Assembly (NCBI RefSeq): GCF_030056655.1
Contig: NZ_JASHIE010000008.1
Span: 1 to 64,000, forward strand
DNA: 64,000 nt
Source of the DNA: Flectobacillus rivi
GTDB taxonomy: Bacteria > Bacteroidota > Bacteroidia > Cytophagales > Spirosomataceae
Direction of reading: 5' to 3'
Below are positions 8,196 to 17,490 of the stretch, one piece after another. Both the position numbers and the translations under genes were made by a program. The notes beneath the pieces were generated by a model that had not been told where the DNA came from, did no database searches, and worked only from the letters and a program-made list of their open reading frames with translations. How positions within the stretch are numbered: the stretch's first letter is position 1; each line of letters starts with the position of its first letter.

Positions 8196-8280
8196 GGGAA
8201 CAGTGACAGAGGCACAAAGAGACAAAGGGTTCTACTTTATCTGATAAAATATCCACTTTGTGCCTTTGTGCCTTATCCCT
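8196..8280. repeat. GGCACAAAG / CTTTGTGCC inverted intergenic repeat
   Basis: The left part reads GGCACAAAGAGACAAAG and the right part CTTTGTGCCTTTGTGCC, so the element is an imperfect inverted repeat of the same family as 236-340, 18459-18513 and 54283-54374. It lies between the CstB-like copy 2 stop and the terminator at 8123. Confidence 0.75.
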
Positions 8281-8296
8281 TTTACACTTTAAGTCC

Positions 8297-9712
8297 CTAT
8301 TTTTTCAATGTCGATGGGCATACAAAATCGGTTGTTTTAATTCCTGCTTTTTGGATAGCACCAAAGCCGCCATTAATATCAATGAAGTTATCGATACCAC
8401 GTGCTTTCAAAATTGAAGAAGCAATCATTGAGCGATAGCCTCCAGCACAGTGAATATAAAATGGTTTATCCTTTGGAAACTCCGACAAATTTTCATCGAT
8501 ATAATCCAATGGCAAGTTGATTGCTCCGTCTACGTGTTCTGCTGAGAACTCGCCAGGACGACGCACATCGATTACCAAAGGTGCCTCCTCTGAAGCTAGT
8601 CTTGTTGCAAATTCGGTTGCATCAATTGACTCTACCGTATCAATTTCTTTGCCTGAAGCTTCCCAAGACTCAAAACCGCCATCCAAATAGCCAATCACAA
8701 AGTCATATCCTACACGAGCCAAACGAGTGATGGTTTCTTCTTCTTGTCCTTTTTCTGTAATTAATAAAATTTCTTGTTTCAAGTCTGGAATCAAGGCGCC
8801 AACCCATGGTGCAAACTGTCCATTCAAGCCAATATTAGTCGAGTTTGGTACAAATCCTTTATTAAAAACTTGAGCATTACGAGTATCCAACAATACTGCG
8901 CCTGTTTCGTTGGCTGCCGCTTCAAATGCCTCTGGAGACAAAGCTTGTGCCGCACGATTCATGACTACGTCGATACTTTCGTAACCCTGCTTGTTCATCA
9001 TCACGTTTTGTGGGAAGTATTGCGGTGGCTTACTCAAACCATCCGTTACTTCTTTGATAAACTGCTCTTTCGACATATCAGCACGAAGGGCGTAGTTGGT
9101 TTGTTTTTGATTGCCCAAAGTATCGGTTGTTTCTTTACTCATGTTTTTACCACAAGCCGAACCAGCACCGTGTGCAGGATATACAATTACGTCATCGGGT
9201 AAGGTCATCACTTTATTGCGCAATGAATCAAACAAAAATCCAGCAAGGTCGTTGATAGTCAAATCAGATTTTTGTGCTAAATCAGGACGACCAACATCTC
9301 CGATAAACAAAGTATCACCACTAAAAAGCGCTTTTTCTTGTCCGTTTTCATCAATCAACAAATAACAAGTGGATTCCATCGTATGCCCTGGTGTATGCAA
9401 TACTTTGATTTTAAGCTTTCCTAATTGGAACTCTTCACCATCTTTTGCCACATGTGCATCAAAGCCCGTTACTGCATTGGGACCGTACACAATAGGCGCA
9501 CCTGTCTTTTGCGAAAGGTCAATATGTCCTGAAACAAAATCCGCATGAAAGTGTGTTTCGAATACATATTTGATTGTTGCATTATTGCGTTGAGCTTTGT
9601 TGATATAAGGCTGTACTTCGCGAAGTGGATCTATTACGGCTGCTTCACCTTCCGACTCAATATAATATGCCCCTTGCGCTAAACATCCTGTATAAATTTG
9701 TTCTATTTTCAT
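8297..9712 (-). CDS. CstB-like persulfide dioxygenase-rhodanese fusion, copy 2
   Basis: A 471-residue paralogue of the protein at 1223-2635, collinear over its whole length and clearly homologous. It keeps THFHADFVSGH in the dioxygenase domain, a cysteine-free first rhodanese domain and HCAGGYRS with Cys422 in the second. The predicted reaction is persulfide plus oxygen to sulfite, with rhodanese conversion to thiosulfate, as for CstB. Operator site C lies upstream with the same spacing as site A, so the paralogues appear co-regulated rather than separately tuned. The cause of the duplication is not visible; the two copies are not flanked by obvious matching repeats. Confidence 0.94.
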   Translation of the reverse strand: MKIEQIYTGCLAQGAYYIESEGEAAVIDPLREVQPYINKAQRNNATIKYVFETHFHADFVSGHIDLSQKTGAPIVYGPNAVTGFDAHVAKDGEEFQLGKLKIKVLHTPGHTMESTCYLLIDENGQEKALFSGDTLFIGDVGRPDLAQKSDLTINDLAGFLFDSLRNKVMTLPDDVIVYPAHGAGSACGKNMSKETTDTLGNQKQTNYALRADMSKEQFIKEVTDGLSKPPQYFPQNVMMNKQGYESIDVVMNRAAQALSPEAFEAAANETGAVLLDTRNAQVFNKGFVPNSTNIGLNGQFAPWVGALIPDLKQEILLITEKGQEEETITRLARVGYDFVIGYLDGGFESWEASGKEIDTVESIDATEFATRLASEEAPLVIDVRRPGEFSAEHVDGAINLPLDYIDENLSEFPKDKPFYIHCAGGYRSMIASSILKARGIDNFIDINGGFGAIQKAGIKTTDFVCPSTLKK

Positions 9713-9766
9713 GGCTTTAAGATAGTTATGAATATTTTTAAAAGTCTATTTAATCGATTTATGCTT

Positions 9767-9811
9767 CAAAATTATAAGCTTATAACACAGAATTCTGTGA
9801 TATATGTTACT
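9767..9811 (-). promoter_or_regulatory. Crp/Fnr-type operator (site C) and -7 box for CstB-like copy 2
   Basis: TGTGA-TATATG-TTACT lies at 9796-9811. On the gene strand a TAATTTTG box lies at 9767-9774. The centre-to-box-end distance is 36.5 bp, the same as at sites A, B and D. Confidence 0.82.
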
Positions 9812-9944
9812 TATATCAAAAGTTTTTTTGAAAAAAATGATAAATATTAATATCCGGAGTTAATCTTGGACAATTTATCAGAGCAGAGTGGTTGTAAGAT
9901 GATGTTAGTTACTGATGAAATGAAAACAAGAATGCTCTAGAATC

Positions 9945-9989
9945 ATCAAAGCTGGAAAACATGGTTTAAACAGGTTTTCCAGCTTTGAT
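9945..9989. terminator. Intrinsic terminator of the acyltransferase gene
   Basis: The arms ATCAAAGCTGGAAAAC (9945-9960) and GTTTTCCAGCTTTGAT (9974-9989) form a 16-bp perfect stem with a 13-nt loop. It follows the acyltransferase stop on the minus strand. Confidence 0.85.
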
Positions 9990-10006
9990 TTTGATAATTG
10001 TGTTTC

Positions 10007-11080
10007 TTATTTTTTTTCCTGATATGGAAAATATTTTTTCAGGTTATTAATCGGTTTTTCGAAAATAATCCAAGAAAGATAACTAGCTACCAATAAAACA
10101 ATTAAGCTAGTAAAGTGATTACCAATGGCTGGCAAATGAAATTTTTGCCACACAAACCAAAACAGTAAAGGCACAGTCATGTGATACACATACACACCAT
10201 AGCTGATTTTACCAACAAAAACCATTGGCGCACTCGACAACACTGTATTGAGCCAATGTGGTTTTGGGCTGCAAATCAGCGATAAAATATATGCACTAAT
10301 ACAAGAAATTGCGGTACGCAAGAATAAGATTTTCACCAAAGTAGCGGTGTTATCTTTCACAAACGATACATACAAAAGTATGGCTAGTGAAGGCAATACC
10401 GTATATCGCAATAGGCGGTGTAATTGATCCTGCACGTGATTGATTCGATACCAAGAAAGTAAACCTCCCCAAGCAAAACAATCGATGCAAGTAACAGTAA
10501 TCAAACCTTGTCCTTGTTGGATATAGATAAAGTAAAATCTAAAAATTATTCCTAAAATCACCGTAGTCCAAAGTAGGGTAATCGTATGTTTTTTAGGTAT
10601 TAAGAGCACTACAAATGCCCAAACCAAATAAAACTGTTCTTCCACAGCCAACGACCAATAGGGCGAAAATGCGTCTGCCCAGAACCCTGTTTTTTCCAGC
10701 AAATGGTTATATGTATAAAGAATATAGTACCAAGGATGCTGATACAAATCAGTCGTAAAAGGAATATGCAGTTTGGGTAATGCAAAACCAACGGCTAAAG
10801 TCAGATAGTAAATCGGAAAAATACGAAGTGCTCTTCTTATCATGAAATTTTTATAGACCTGCACAGCGCCGCCCAAAGACTCCGTTTTATTTTTGATAAG
10901 AATATCCGTAATTAAAAACCCACTCAAAACAAAAAAGAGCGTTACCCCAATCGTACCATTCGGAAGGGTATTAATCCAATGGGTAGTTGGCAACCAATGA
11001 AATATTAACACTAAACCAATGGCGATAGTACGAATACCATCTAACTGTGGCAGATAGTTGTGTTGAGGTTTTGAAGACAT
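10007..11080 (-). CDS. Acyltransferase 3 family membrane protein
   Basis: A 357-residue integral membrane O-acyltransferase of the OafA/YrhL type. The N-terminal LDGIRTIAIGLVLIFHW holds the conserved His of the family, followed by about ten hydrophobic segments and a NHLLEKTGFW...PYWSLAVEEQFYLVW motif. Such enzymes move acyl groups onto sugars of lipopolysaccharide, peptidoglycan or exopolysaccharide from the cytoplasmic side. The acceptor here is unknown. There is no operon partner, and it lies inside the block bounded by the two 152-bp repeats. Confidence 0.9.
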   Translation of the reverse strand: MSSKPQHNYLPQLDGIRTIAIGLVLIFHWLPTTHWINTLPNGTIGVTLFFVLSGFLITDILIKNKTESLGGAVQVYKNFMIRRALRIFPIYYLTLAVGFALPKLHIPFTTDLYQHPWYYILYTYNHLLEKTGFWADAFSPYWSLAVEEQFYLVWAFVVLLIPKKHTITLLWTTVILGIIFRFYFIYIQQGQGLITVTCIDCFAWGGLLSWYRINHVQDQLHRLLRYTVLPSLAILLYVSFVKDNTATLVKILFLRTAISCISAYILSLICSPKPHWLNTVLSSAPMVFVGKISYGVYVYHMTVPLLFWFVWQKFHLPAIGNHFTSLIVLLVASYLSWIIFEKPINNLKKYFPYQEKK

Positions 11081-11328
11081 ACAGATAAACGACCCATCTT
11101 TGGCAAAGACAATAACAAACAGGTTATCAACACTTTACTAAGATATTTAAAAGGGTAAAATAAAGATTACGATCTATTTATTTCAAGAGACAATTCTTGA
11201 AGTTTAAGTTTCGAAGATAACAAAATTGTCAGAACTTTAGTGAAGAATGTTTCAAAATTCACTAGAAAAGCCATTTCTGAGTTTTAGCTAATAAACATGA
11301 GTCATCCCTAATTGAGTGATTTAGTGCT

Positions 11329-11480
11329 TGAGCGGATGAGTGATTATGTTACAATTTGTATTCTAGTAGTAGAGACGCAATGATTACGTCTTGAGCTGAA
11401 TAAAATCTAGTATGGTAGCATCAAAAAAGCGGTCGGAAAATATTTTCCGACCGCTTTTTTGATGAAAATTTGAAGAATAA
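11329..11480. repeat. 152-bp dispersed repeat with 46-bp perfect palindrome, copy 2
   Basis: It matches 5286-5437 over its full length. The palindromic part is more perfect here: 11419-11440 pairs with 11443-11464, 22 bp with only two bases between, flanked by A6/T6 tracts. It lies downstream of the M1 peptidase on the minus strand and should terminate that gene. The other sequence between 11081 and 11532 shows no gene. Confidence 0.92.
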
Positions 11481-11532
11481 GCCCAATCCTAAAATTCGGG
11501 ATAACCTCCTTTTTCGCTATAAAGAATTGTTA

Positions 11533-13872
11533 TTATTTCTTAGCACCTTGTACCGCTCCTGCTGCTTGTTTTTGTTGTTGCATTGGGTTTGGCATAGAAG
11601 GACGTTGTCCTTTGAACACTTGGAAACGAGTTGGTTGCTCTGGTTCACGAGGGAATGCGTTGTCTTCTGTGTTGATATCGGCAATCTCATAGAATGGGTC
11701 AAGTACCCATTTTGCTACTTTTTTATCAGTTGGGATTACTTTTTTCACCTCTTTGTCGTTCAAACGCCAAATTTCCGCAGGAATACGAACCACTTCGTCT
11801 GTACCATCTTCGAATACCATTTTGATAATCACTGGCATTGGCAAACCTCCTTTGTTTTTCAAATTCACTACATAGAAGTTTTTGTTGCCATTCACCAATT
11901 GTTTCTCTTCGTCAGAAAGACCTGCTGTTGCTTGCTCAAAACGTTTTTTATCTGCTTCAGAAGTTGCATAACGATCATAGCTATTGTAGAAATCGCGCAT
12001 ATCTGGGTTAGCTTCTACCACTGTTTGAGTAATATCTTTTTTGTTACGGATATTGCTCATCGTTTGGCGTTTTGCTTCAGCTTCTGTTTTTGCTTTTGCA
12101 TTTTTTTGCTCAGGAGATTGGTTATCGATACCAAACCATTCAACAGTTTCGATAGATTGGTCTACAGGCTCAACACCGTAGAACCAACCACGCCAGAACC
12201 AATCCAAATCCACACCAGAAGCGTCTTCCATGGTACGGAAGAAATCAGCAGGATATGGTTGTTTGAAAGCCCAACGACGTGCGTATTCCTTAAATGCTGC
12301 ATCAAACAATTCACGACCCATTACGGTTTCACGCAAGATATTCAAAGCTGTTGCAGGCTTTGCATAAGCGTTCGGACCAAATGCCATGATATTGTCAGAA
12401 CCACTCATGATAGGTACTTGTTGAGTAGGGTCAGTTTTCATGTAAGGTACAATATACTGAGGCTCGCCACGACGAGAAGGAAAATCTCTATCCCACTCTT
12501 GTTCTGCCAAATATTGACAGAAAGTATTCAAACCTTCGTCCATCCAAGACCATTGACGCTCATCTGAGTTGATAATCATTGGGAAGAAGTTGTGACCTAC
12601 TTCGTGAATAATTACACCAATCATACCTGCCTTTGTAGCTTCAGAATAAGTACCATCTGGCTCAGGACGACCACCATTGAATGAAATCATTGGATATTCC
12701 ATACCACCACCCGAAGTAGCGTGACAAGAATACGCTACAGGATAAGGATAGGCCACAGAGTGTTTCGAGTACGAACGCAAGGTATGTGCTACAACCATTG
12801 TTGAATATTGTCCCCAAAGTGGATTACCTTCTTTAGAGTACAAAGACATAGCCCACACTTTTTTGCCTTCTACGTCTACTTGCATGGCATCCCAGATAAA
12901 TTTACGTGAACTAGCGAAAGCAAAGTCACGCACATTATCAGCTTTATAAACCCAAGTTTTCTTACCCGTTGGTTTACCTTTTTCAGCAGCTTCTGCCTCC
13001 TCTTGTGAAACGATTAATACTGGACGAGTAGCAGTTTTTGCTTTCTCCATACGCTTCAATTGTTCAGCTGACAATACTTGAGCTGGGTTTTGCAATTCAC
13101 CTGAAGCACCAATTACGTGATCGTTGGGTGCTGTGATAGCTACTTTGTAGTTACCAAAGTTCAAAGTAAATTCTCCTTGACCCAAGAATTGTTTGTGTTG
13201 CCAACCATATACGTCATTGTACACAGCCATACGAGGGAACCAGTGTGCTATGAAGTAATTACAATTGCCATCTTTCGCATAATATTCATAACCCGAACGA
13301 CCATAGTACTCAGTAATCAAGTAGTTCCAGTCAATCGAGAAAGAAACACTAGCACCAGACTTCAATGGAGCTGGCAAATCAATACGCATCATTGTGTTGT
13401 TGATGGTGTAAGGTAAATTACCACCTTTAGCATCACGAACCGATGTAATGTTATAACCGTATTTTCTAGGATCAGTCAAATTTTTGAATTGAGCTGTACT
13501 AGCTTGCGGACCTAAACCACCTGTTTTGGTAGTATTACCGATGGCATCCTCCTTAAATAGGTTTTGGTCTAATTGCAACCAAAGGTAACGAAGCTCATCA
13601 GGAGAGTTATTGAAATACGTGATAGTTTCAGAACCAGTGATTTTACGTTGAATATCATCTAGTTCTACTTTGATGTCATAATCAGCACGTTGTTGGAAAT
13701 AGTCCTTGCCAGGCGCACCCGATGCAGTACGATACGAGTTTGGCGTAGGCAAGTCAGTGCCTAGTTGTTCAAAACGCTTGTTGCCGTTATAAGGGTTGGC
13801 AGTTTGTTGTGCCAAAGCCCCTAAATTAGAGAAAGCAACCAAGCCAGAAAAAATCAACAGTATTTTTTTCAT
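11533..13872 (-). CDS. M1-family zinc metallopeptidase, secreted
   Basis: A 779-residue protein with a signal peptide (MKKILLIFSGLVAFSNLGALAQQ) and the gluzincin motif HEVGH (His423, Glu424, His427) with the third zinc ligand Glu446 in WMDEG, the HExxH-x18-E spacing of M1 aminopeptidases. The aromatic GGMEYPM element, equivalent to the exopeptidase GAMEN motif, lies before it. After the catalytic domain comes a Lys/Ala/Glu-rich segment and a C-terminal beta domain ending in a Gln/Ala-rich tail. It probably trims peptides in the periplasm or at the cell surface for nutrition. It is monocistronic. Confidence 0.92.
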   Translation of the reverse strand: MKKILLIFSGLVAFSNLGALAQQTANPYNGNKRFEQLGTDLPTPNSYRTASGAPGKDYFQQRADYDIKVELDDIQRKITGSETITYFNNSPDELRYLWLQLDQNLFKEDAIGNTTKTGGLGPQASTAQFKNLTDPRKYGYNITSVRDAKGGNLPYTINNTMMRIDLPAPLKSGASVSFSIDWNYLITEYYGRSGYEYYAKDGNCNYFIAHWFPRMAVYNDVYGWQHKQFLGQGEFTLNFGNYKVAITAPNDHVIGASGELQNPAQVLSAEQLKRMEKAKTATRPVLIVSQEEAEAAEKGKPTGKKTWVYKADNVRDFAFASSRKFIWDAMQVDVEGKKVWAMSLYSKEGNPLWGQYSTMVVAHTLRSYSKHSVAYPYPVAYSCHATSGGGMEYPMISFNGGRPEPDGTYSEATKAGMIGVIIHEVGHNFFPMIINSDERQWSWMDEGLNTFCQYLAEQEWDRDFPSRRGEPQYIVPYMKTDPTQQVPIMSGSDNIMAFGPNAYAKPATALNILRETVMGRELFDAAFKEYARRWAFKQPYPADFFRTMEDASGVDLDWFWRGWFYGVEPVDQSIETVEWFGIDNQSPEQKNAKAKTEAEAKRQTMSNIRNKKDITQTVVEANPDMRDFYNSYDRYATSEADKKRFEQATAGLSDEEKQLVNGNKNFYVVNLKNKGGLPMPVIIKMVFEDGTDEVVRIPAEIWRLNDKEVKKVIPTDKKVAKWVLDPFYEIADINTEDNAFPREPEQPTRFQVFKGQRPSMPNPMQQQKQAAGAVQGAKK

Positions 13873-14046
13873 GGTCGATTTGTTGGTGAAAAATGTTTTT
13901 GACGAAATTAAGAAAAAAACAGTTTTAAGTAGTTGGTTTTTGTATGCTATTTGGCGGGTAAAGTCAGGAGTTGAGCGAATTGAGTAGATTTTATAACTGT
14001 CTAGTGACCTTTTTTACAAACATTATTCTTTTGTAGTAAAACAAAA

Positions 14047-14073
14047 AGCCCAATACAACCAGTGTATTGGGCT
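14047..14073. terminator. Intrinsic terminator of the GMC oxidoreductase operon
   Basis: The arms AGCCCAATACA and TGTATTGGGCT (14047-14057, 14063-14073) form an 11-bp stem with a 5-nt loop. On the minus strand it is followed by T-rich sequence, just past the GMC stop codon. Confidence 0.85.
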
Positions 14074-14094
14074 AAAAAGTGTTTTGGGATAAGC

Positions 14095-15807
14095 TTATAA
14101 ATTACCCATTCTCATTTGCTTCACGGCGTAGTCGGCTGCACGAGCTGTCATTGCCATGTAAGTCAATGATGGGTTTTGTGTTGAGGTTGATGTCATCGAT
14201 GCGCCATCGGTTACAAATACGTTTTTACAAGCGTGCATTTGATTCCACTTGTTGAGCATCGAGGTTTTAGGGTCTTTACCCATACGCACACCACCCATTT
14301 CGTGAATATCCAAACCAGCAGCTTGTTTTGAATCATAGGTCTTGATATTTTTAAAACCTGCTTTTTCAAACATATCTGTCATTTGTTGCAAGTAATCTTT
14401 GACCATCTTTTCGTCATTATCATCATAACCTACAGCAATACGCAATTGCGGAATACCATAAGGGTCTTTCAATGCTTTGTCGAGTGCAACGTAATTGGAT
14501 TCTTTCGGGATAGTCTCGCCCATCATGTGCGAACCTACACTCCATGCTCCACGTGTTACCTTTCCAAGATTTGCTTTCAAATCCTCTCCGATACCTTCGC
14601 TACTGTTATACTCTATACGGCGACCATCAAAACCTGCGGCATATCCACGCAAGAAGTCCGTTTCTTGCTTATACACATTGCGGAAACGAGGAATATAACC
14701 ACTGTTCGGACGACGACCATCGGTTGTTGAATCCAATAATCCATCATACTCGCCTGACACACGCGCACGGTAATTGTGGAAAGCCACGTATTTACCCAAA
14801 ACGCCACTGTCGTTACCCAAACCATTTTGGAAACGATTTGAGGTAGAGTTCAACAAAATCAAATTGGTGTTCAAAGCTGCGGCATTCACAAAAATGATTT
14901 TAGCATAAAACTCAATCATTTCTTTGGTATTCGCATCAATTACTCTTACGCCCGTTGCTTTGCCTTTTTTCTCATCATAAATAATCGAGTGAACTACCGA
15001 ATCAGGGCGAAGTGTCATTTTACCCGTTTTCATTGCCCAAGGTATTGTTGAGGCATTACTACTAAAATATCCCCCAAATGGACAGCCTCTCTCACAAATA
15101 GTACGATGCTGACACTGCGCACGACCTTGCTGCAAGTGAATTGGTTGTGCTTTGGTAATATGCGCCGCACGACCAATAATAATATGGCGGTCTTTGTAAT
15201 TTTTGGAAACTTGTTCCTTGAAATACTTCTCGACACAATTCAAATCGTGAGGTGGCAAAAACTCACCATCTGGAAGTGTATCCAAACCGTCTTTATTGCC
15301 TGTAATACCTGCGAACTTCTCCACATAACTATACCAAGGCGCCAAGTCGTTATAACGAATAGGCCAATCTACCGCAAAGCCATCACGTGCTGGTCCTTCG
15401 AAGTCAAAATTACTCCAACGTTGCGTTTGGCGTGCCCATAGTAACGATTTTCCACCTACTTGATAACCTCTAATCCAATCAAAAGGCTTTTCTTGTACAT
15501 AAGGATGTTCTTTATCTTTGGCAAAAAACTGCGTTGTGCCTTCATAAAAGGCATAACATTTGCTTACGATGGGGTTTTCTTGCTTGACTTCATAAGGCAA
15601 TTGTCCTCTGTGTTCAAACTCCCAAGGTTGTAACATTGTGGTCGGATAATCTACCACATGACGCACATCACGACCACGTTCGAGCACCAACGTACGTAAG
15701 CCCTTTCCTGTAAGTTCTTTGGCTGCCCAGCCACCGCTAATACCTGAGCCAATTACAATGGCATCGTAGGTTCTATTTTTTGTACTATCTATATTAAAAT
15801 TACTCAT
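14095..15807 (-). CDS. GMC-family flavoprotein oxidoreductase
   Basis: A 570-residue protein with the FAD-binding GSGISGG motif (residues about 20-26), LVLERG closing the first beta-alpha-beta unit, and a GMC C-terminal domain with the DIHEMGGVRMG and TSTSTQNPSLT motifs. A Cys-rich stretch, CQHRTICERGCPFGG, lies around residues 230-245. The protein belongs to the gluconate/sorbitol dehydrogenase-like branch and oxidises a sugar or polyol. The gene upstream encodes the small subunit 3. There is no own signal peptide; in relatives the large subunit is co-exported with the Tat-tagged small subunit. The substrate cannot be read from sequence. Confidence 0.9.
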   Translation of the reverse strand: MSNFNIDSTKNRTYDAIVIGSGISGGWAAKELTGKGLRTLVLERGRDVRHVVDYPTTMLQPWEFEHRGQLPYEVKQENPIVSKCYAFYEGTTQFFAKDKEHPYVQEKPFDWIRGYQVGGKSLLWARQTQRWSNFDFEGPARDGFAVDWPIRYNDLAPWYSYVEKFAGITGNKDGLDTLPDGEFLPPHDLNCVEKYFKEQVSKNYKDRHIIIGRAAHITKAQPIHLQQGRAQCQHRTICERGCPFGGYFSSNASTIPWAMKTGKMTLRPDSVVHSIIYDEKKGKATGVRVIDANTKEMIEFYAKIIFVNAAALNTNLILLNSTSNRFQNGLGNDSGVLGKYVAFHNYRARVSGEYDGLLDSTTDGRRPNSGYIPRFRNVYKQETDFLRGYAAGFDGRRIEYNSSEGIGEDLKANLGKVTRGAWSVGSHMMGETIPKESNYVALDKALKDPYGIPQLRIAVGYDDNDEKMVKDYLQQMTDMFEKAGFKNIKTYDSKQAAGLDIHEMGGVRMGKDPKTSMLNKWNQMHACKNVFVTDGASMTSTSTQNPSLTYMAMTARAADYAVKQMRMGNL

Positions 15808-15935
15808 GGAATCAATGATTATTTGAAGAGCTGTCGGGATTCGGCTTACAGATTTATGTCTAAAAAGCGCTTCTGTTTAAATCATAGAGGCATTTTTGCT
15901 GAATGCCCATAGCTCATTTCCGAAAGCCTTATTAC

Positions 15936-16445
15936 TTATTTTACTTTTACACATCCATGGTATCTACCTGGTACCATTTCATAATGTGTGATGTTGGTCA
16001 TCACATACTCAGAATTGAGATAACCACGAACCGTTAAACCTTTAAGCAAACCATAAAAATCTTTGGTTTCAGCACCTTTTTCAAAGCCTTTCAATAACTC
16101 TATTCGCTGTGGAGTATCGAGCTGCGTGAATGGTTTACTATATTGTTGTTGCGCTACAGCATCTATTTGACCAATACCTTTGGCAAAAGCTGATTGCACT
16201 TCCTTGGAGTAGCAATCGGCGATCATTTTTTGTACAAAAGTATCCAAACCAAGGTCTTTTGCCCCTGGCGTATTAGTTTTTGGGATAATGGTTTCAACTG
16301 CTTCGCTTAATACACTTGCTAAATTAGGACGCAACCAATTTTGTGTTGTCAGAGAGTTGGTCGACCAACCATTTGCCCACTCGGGTAAGGCTATCGCTCC
16401 TCCGATGAGCATCGCCATACTTTTTAAGGCATTACGTCTTTCCAT
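15936..16445 (-). CDS. Gluconate 2-dehydrogenase subunit 3-like protein
   Basis: A 169-residue protein with a Tat-like N terminus: the twin arginines of MERRNALKSMAMLIGGAIALP, followed by a hydrophobic stretch. The body contains LSEAVETIIPKTNTPGAKDLG and a C-terminal YHGCVKV, both typical of the gluconate 2-dehydrogenase subunit 3 family. It should chaperone and export the GMC large subunit encoded 128 bp downstream. No cytochrome subunit gene is adjacent, so the electron acceptor is not visible here. Confidence 0.88.
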   Translation of the reverse strand: MERRNALKSMAMLIGGAIALPEWANGWSTNSLTTQNWLRPNLASVLSEAVETIIPKTNTPGAKDLGLDTFVQKMIADCYSKEVQSAFAKGIGQIDAVAQQQYSKPFTQLDTPQRIELLKGFEKGAETKDFYGLLKGLTVRGYLNSEYVMTNITHYEMVPGRYHGCVKVK

Positions 16446-16793
16446 AAGTTTGTCTTTTAGTAGTAAGAAAATGGGATTATTTTTAGTCTTTGGGGATATT
16501 TCTTATCTTTATTATAGCTTGAAAAATAGTATTGAATACTCAGACCGAGTAAGCTTTAACGAAACGACTAATACTTTTTTATCCAAAATCTTTGCAAAAA
16601 AATATTAGGCAAAATTTTTACAAGCAATAACTCCCAATATACACATATTTTCATAAATGCTTATCCTTCTCAATTAGGTTATCGGAAGCATAAAATATAA
16701 TATTTTTAATAAAAAATTTACTTAAACAAAATATACAAACAGCGAGTTTAGCCTTCATTCAAAAGATTGTTTCATTATATCCTATTGTATTTT
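16446..16793. other. AT-rich divergent spacer without recognised gene
   Basis: This 348-bp spacer separates the divergent subunit 3 gene and the hypothetical gene at 16794. It is very AT-rich with A and T tracts. I see no operator of the TGTGA-N6-TTACA type, no hairpin and no convincing open frame in it. It presumably holds both promoters. Confidence 0.5.
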
Positions 16794-17282
16794 ATGGCAC
16801 ATGCAAATCCAGAACTCATCCAAGCCTTGCGTCGTACGGCACAAAAGCTATCTAGCGGAAATCCATACCAATGGGGGCACATGGGAAGTTGTAACTGTGG
16901 CAACTTGGCGCAAGAATTAACCCAACTTAGCAAAGCGCAAATTCATGAGTTTGCGATGCAAGGCCGTGGCGATTGGCGCGAACAGGTAGAGGAATTTTGT
17001 CCTACCAGTGGGCTTCCAATGGATCTTCTCATCGCAGATATGCTCAACCATGGTTTGACAACATCCGACTTACAGAATCTAGAACGTTTGAGTGATAAAA
17101 AAGTTTTAGCTAGAATTCCTCTAGAGCGCCGCGACAAAATGCGCCATAATTACCGTGACGATGTCATGCTATATCTCAATGAATGGGCAGATCAATTGGA
17201 AGAGGAATTATTGCCAAACATCAAGCTTGACTTGTCGTTCATGAACGAAGAAAAAGTAGAAACAAAATTGGTAGCCATTTAA
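16794..17282 (+). CDS. Conserved-looking hypothetical protein with CNC motif
   Basis: A 162-residue soluble protein that I do not recognise. It has no signal peptide or membrane segment. Near the N terminus is HMGSCNCGNLAQELTQL, with two cysteines that could bind a metal, then a helical Leu- and Glu-rich body with WADQLEEELLP near the C terminus. The start at 16794 (MAHANPELIQ) is preferred to 16767, which would prepend a hydrophobic AT-derived stretch. It stands alone between divergent or distant neighbours. Codon use matches the surroundings. Confidence 0.75.
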   Translation: MAHANPELIQALRRTAQKLSSGNPYQWGHMGSCNCGNLAQELTQLSKAQIHEFAMQGRGDWREQVEEFCPTSGLPMDLLIADMLNHGLTTSDLQNLERLSDKKVLARIPLERRDKMRHNYRDDVMLYLNEWADQLEEELLPNIKLDLSFMNEEKVETKLVAI

Positions 17283-17296
17283 GTATTCATACGCTT

Positions 17297-17386
17297 TAGG
17301 CAATAAGTCGTAGGCATTAGGCAGAAAAGCTTTTTCCTAATGCCCATGGCTGACAGCCGAATAGCTGAATTTTATTTTGCATTAAC
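17297..17386. repeat. TTAGGC / TTTTATTTTGCATTAA intergenic repeat
   Basis: TTAGGCAATAAG, AGGCATTAGGC and CCTAATGCCCATGGC form an imperfect inverted repeat, followed by TTTATTTTGCATTAA (17371-17385). The same 3' word closes a similar element at 30395-30453, so this is a dispersed family. Confidence 0.6.
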
Positions 17387-17490
17387 ATCTCGTGTTTCAA
17401 CACTTTAAAGCTATTTTATAATCAACTTGAGTGTTAACAAAAGACTAATCAACATTTTTTGTAAGCAAATTTCTTACATCCGAGTAGTTG

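Noticed and set aside
8774..9202. A 142-codon frame on the plus strand opposite CstB-like copy 2
   Set aside because: It is a shadow of a certain gene with no recognisable protein features.
11339..11353. AGTGA-TTATG-TTACA, resembling the sulfur operators
   Set aside because: The spacer is five bases rather than six, it lies inside the dispersed 152-bp repeat, and it is not at a matching distance from a -7 box of a gene.
11470..12567. A 365-codon open frame on the plus strand
   Set aside because: It is antisense to the M1 peptidase, has a Cys/Phe/His-rich translation typical of a shadow frame, and shows no domain.
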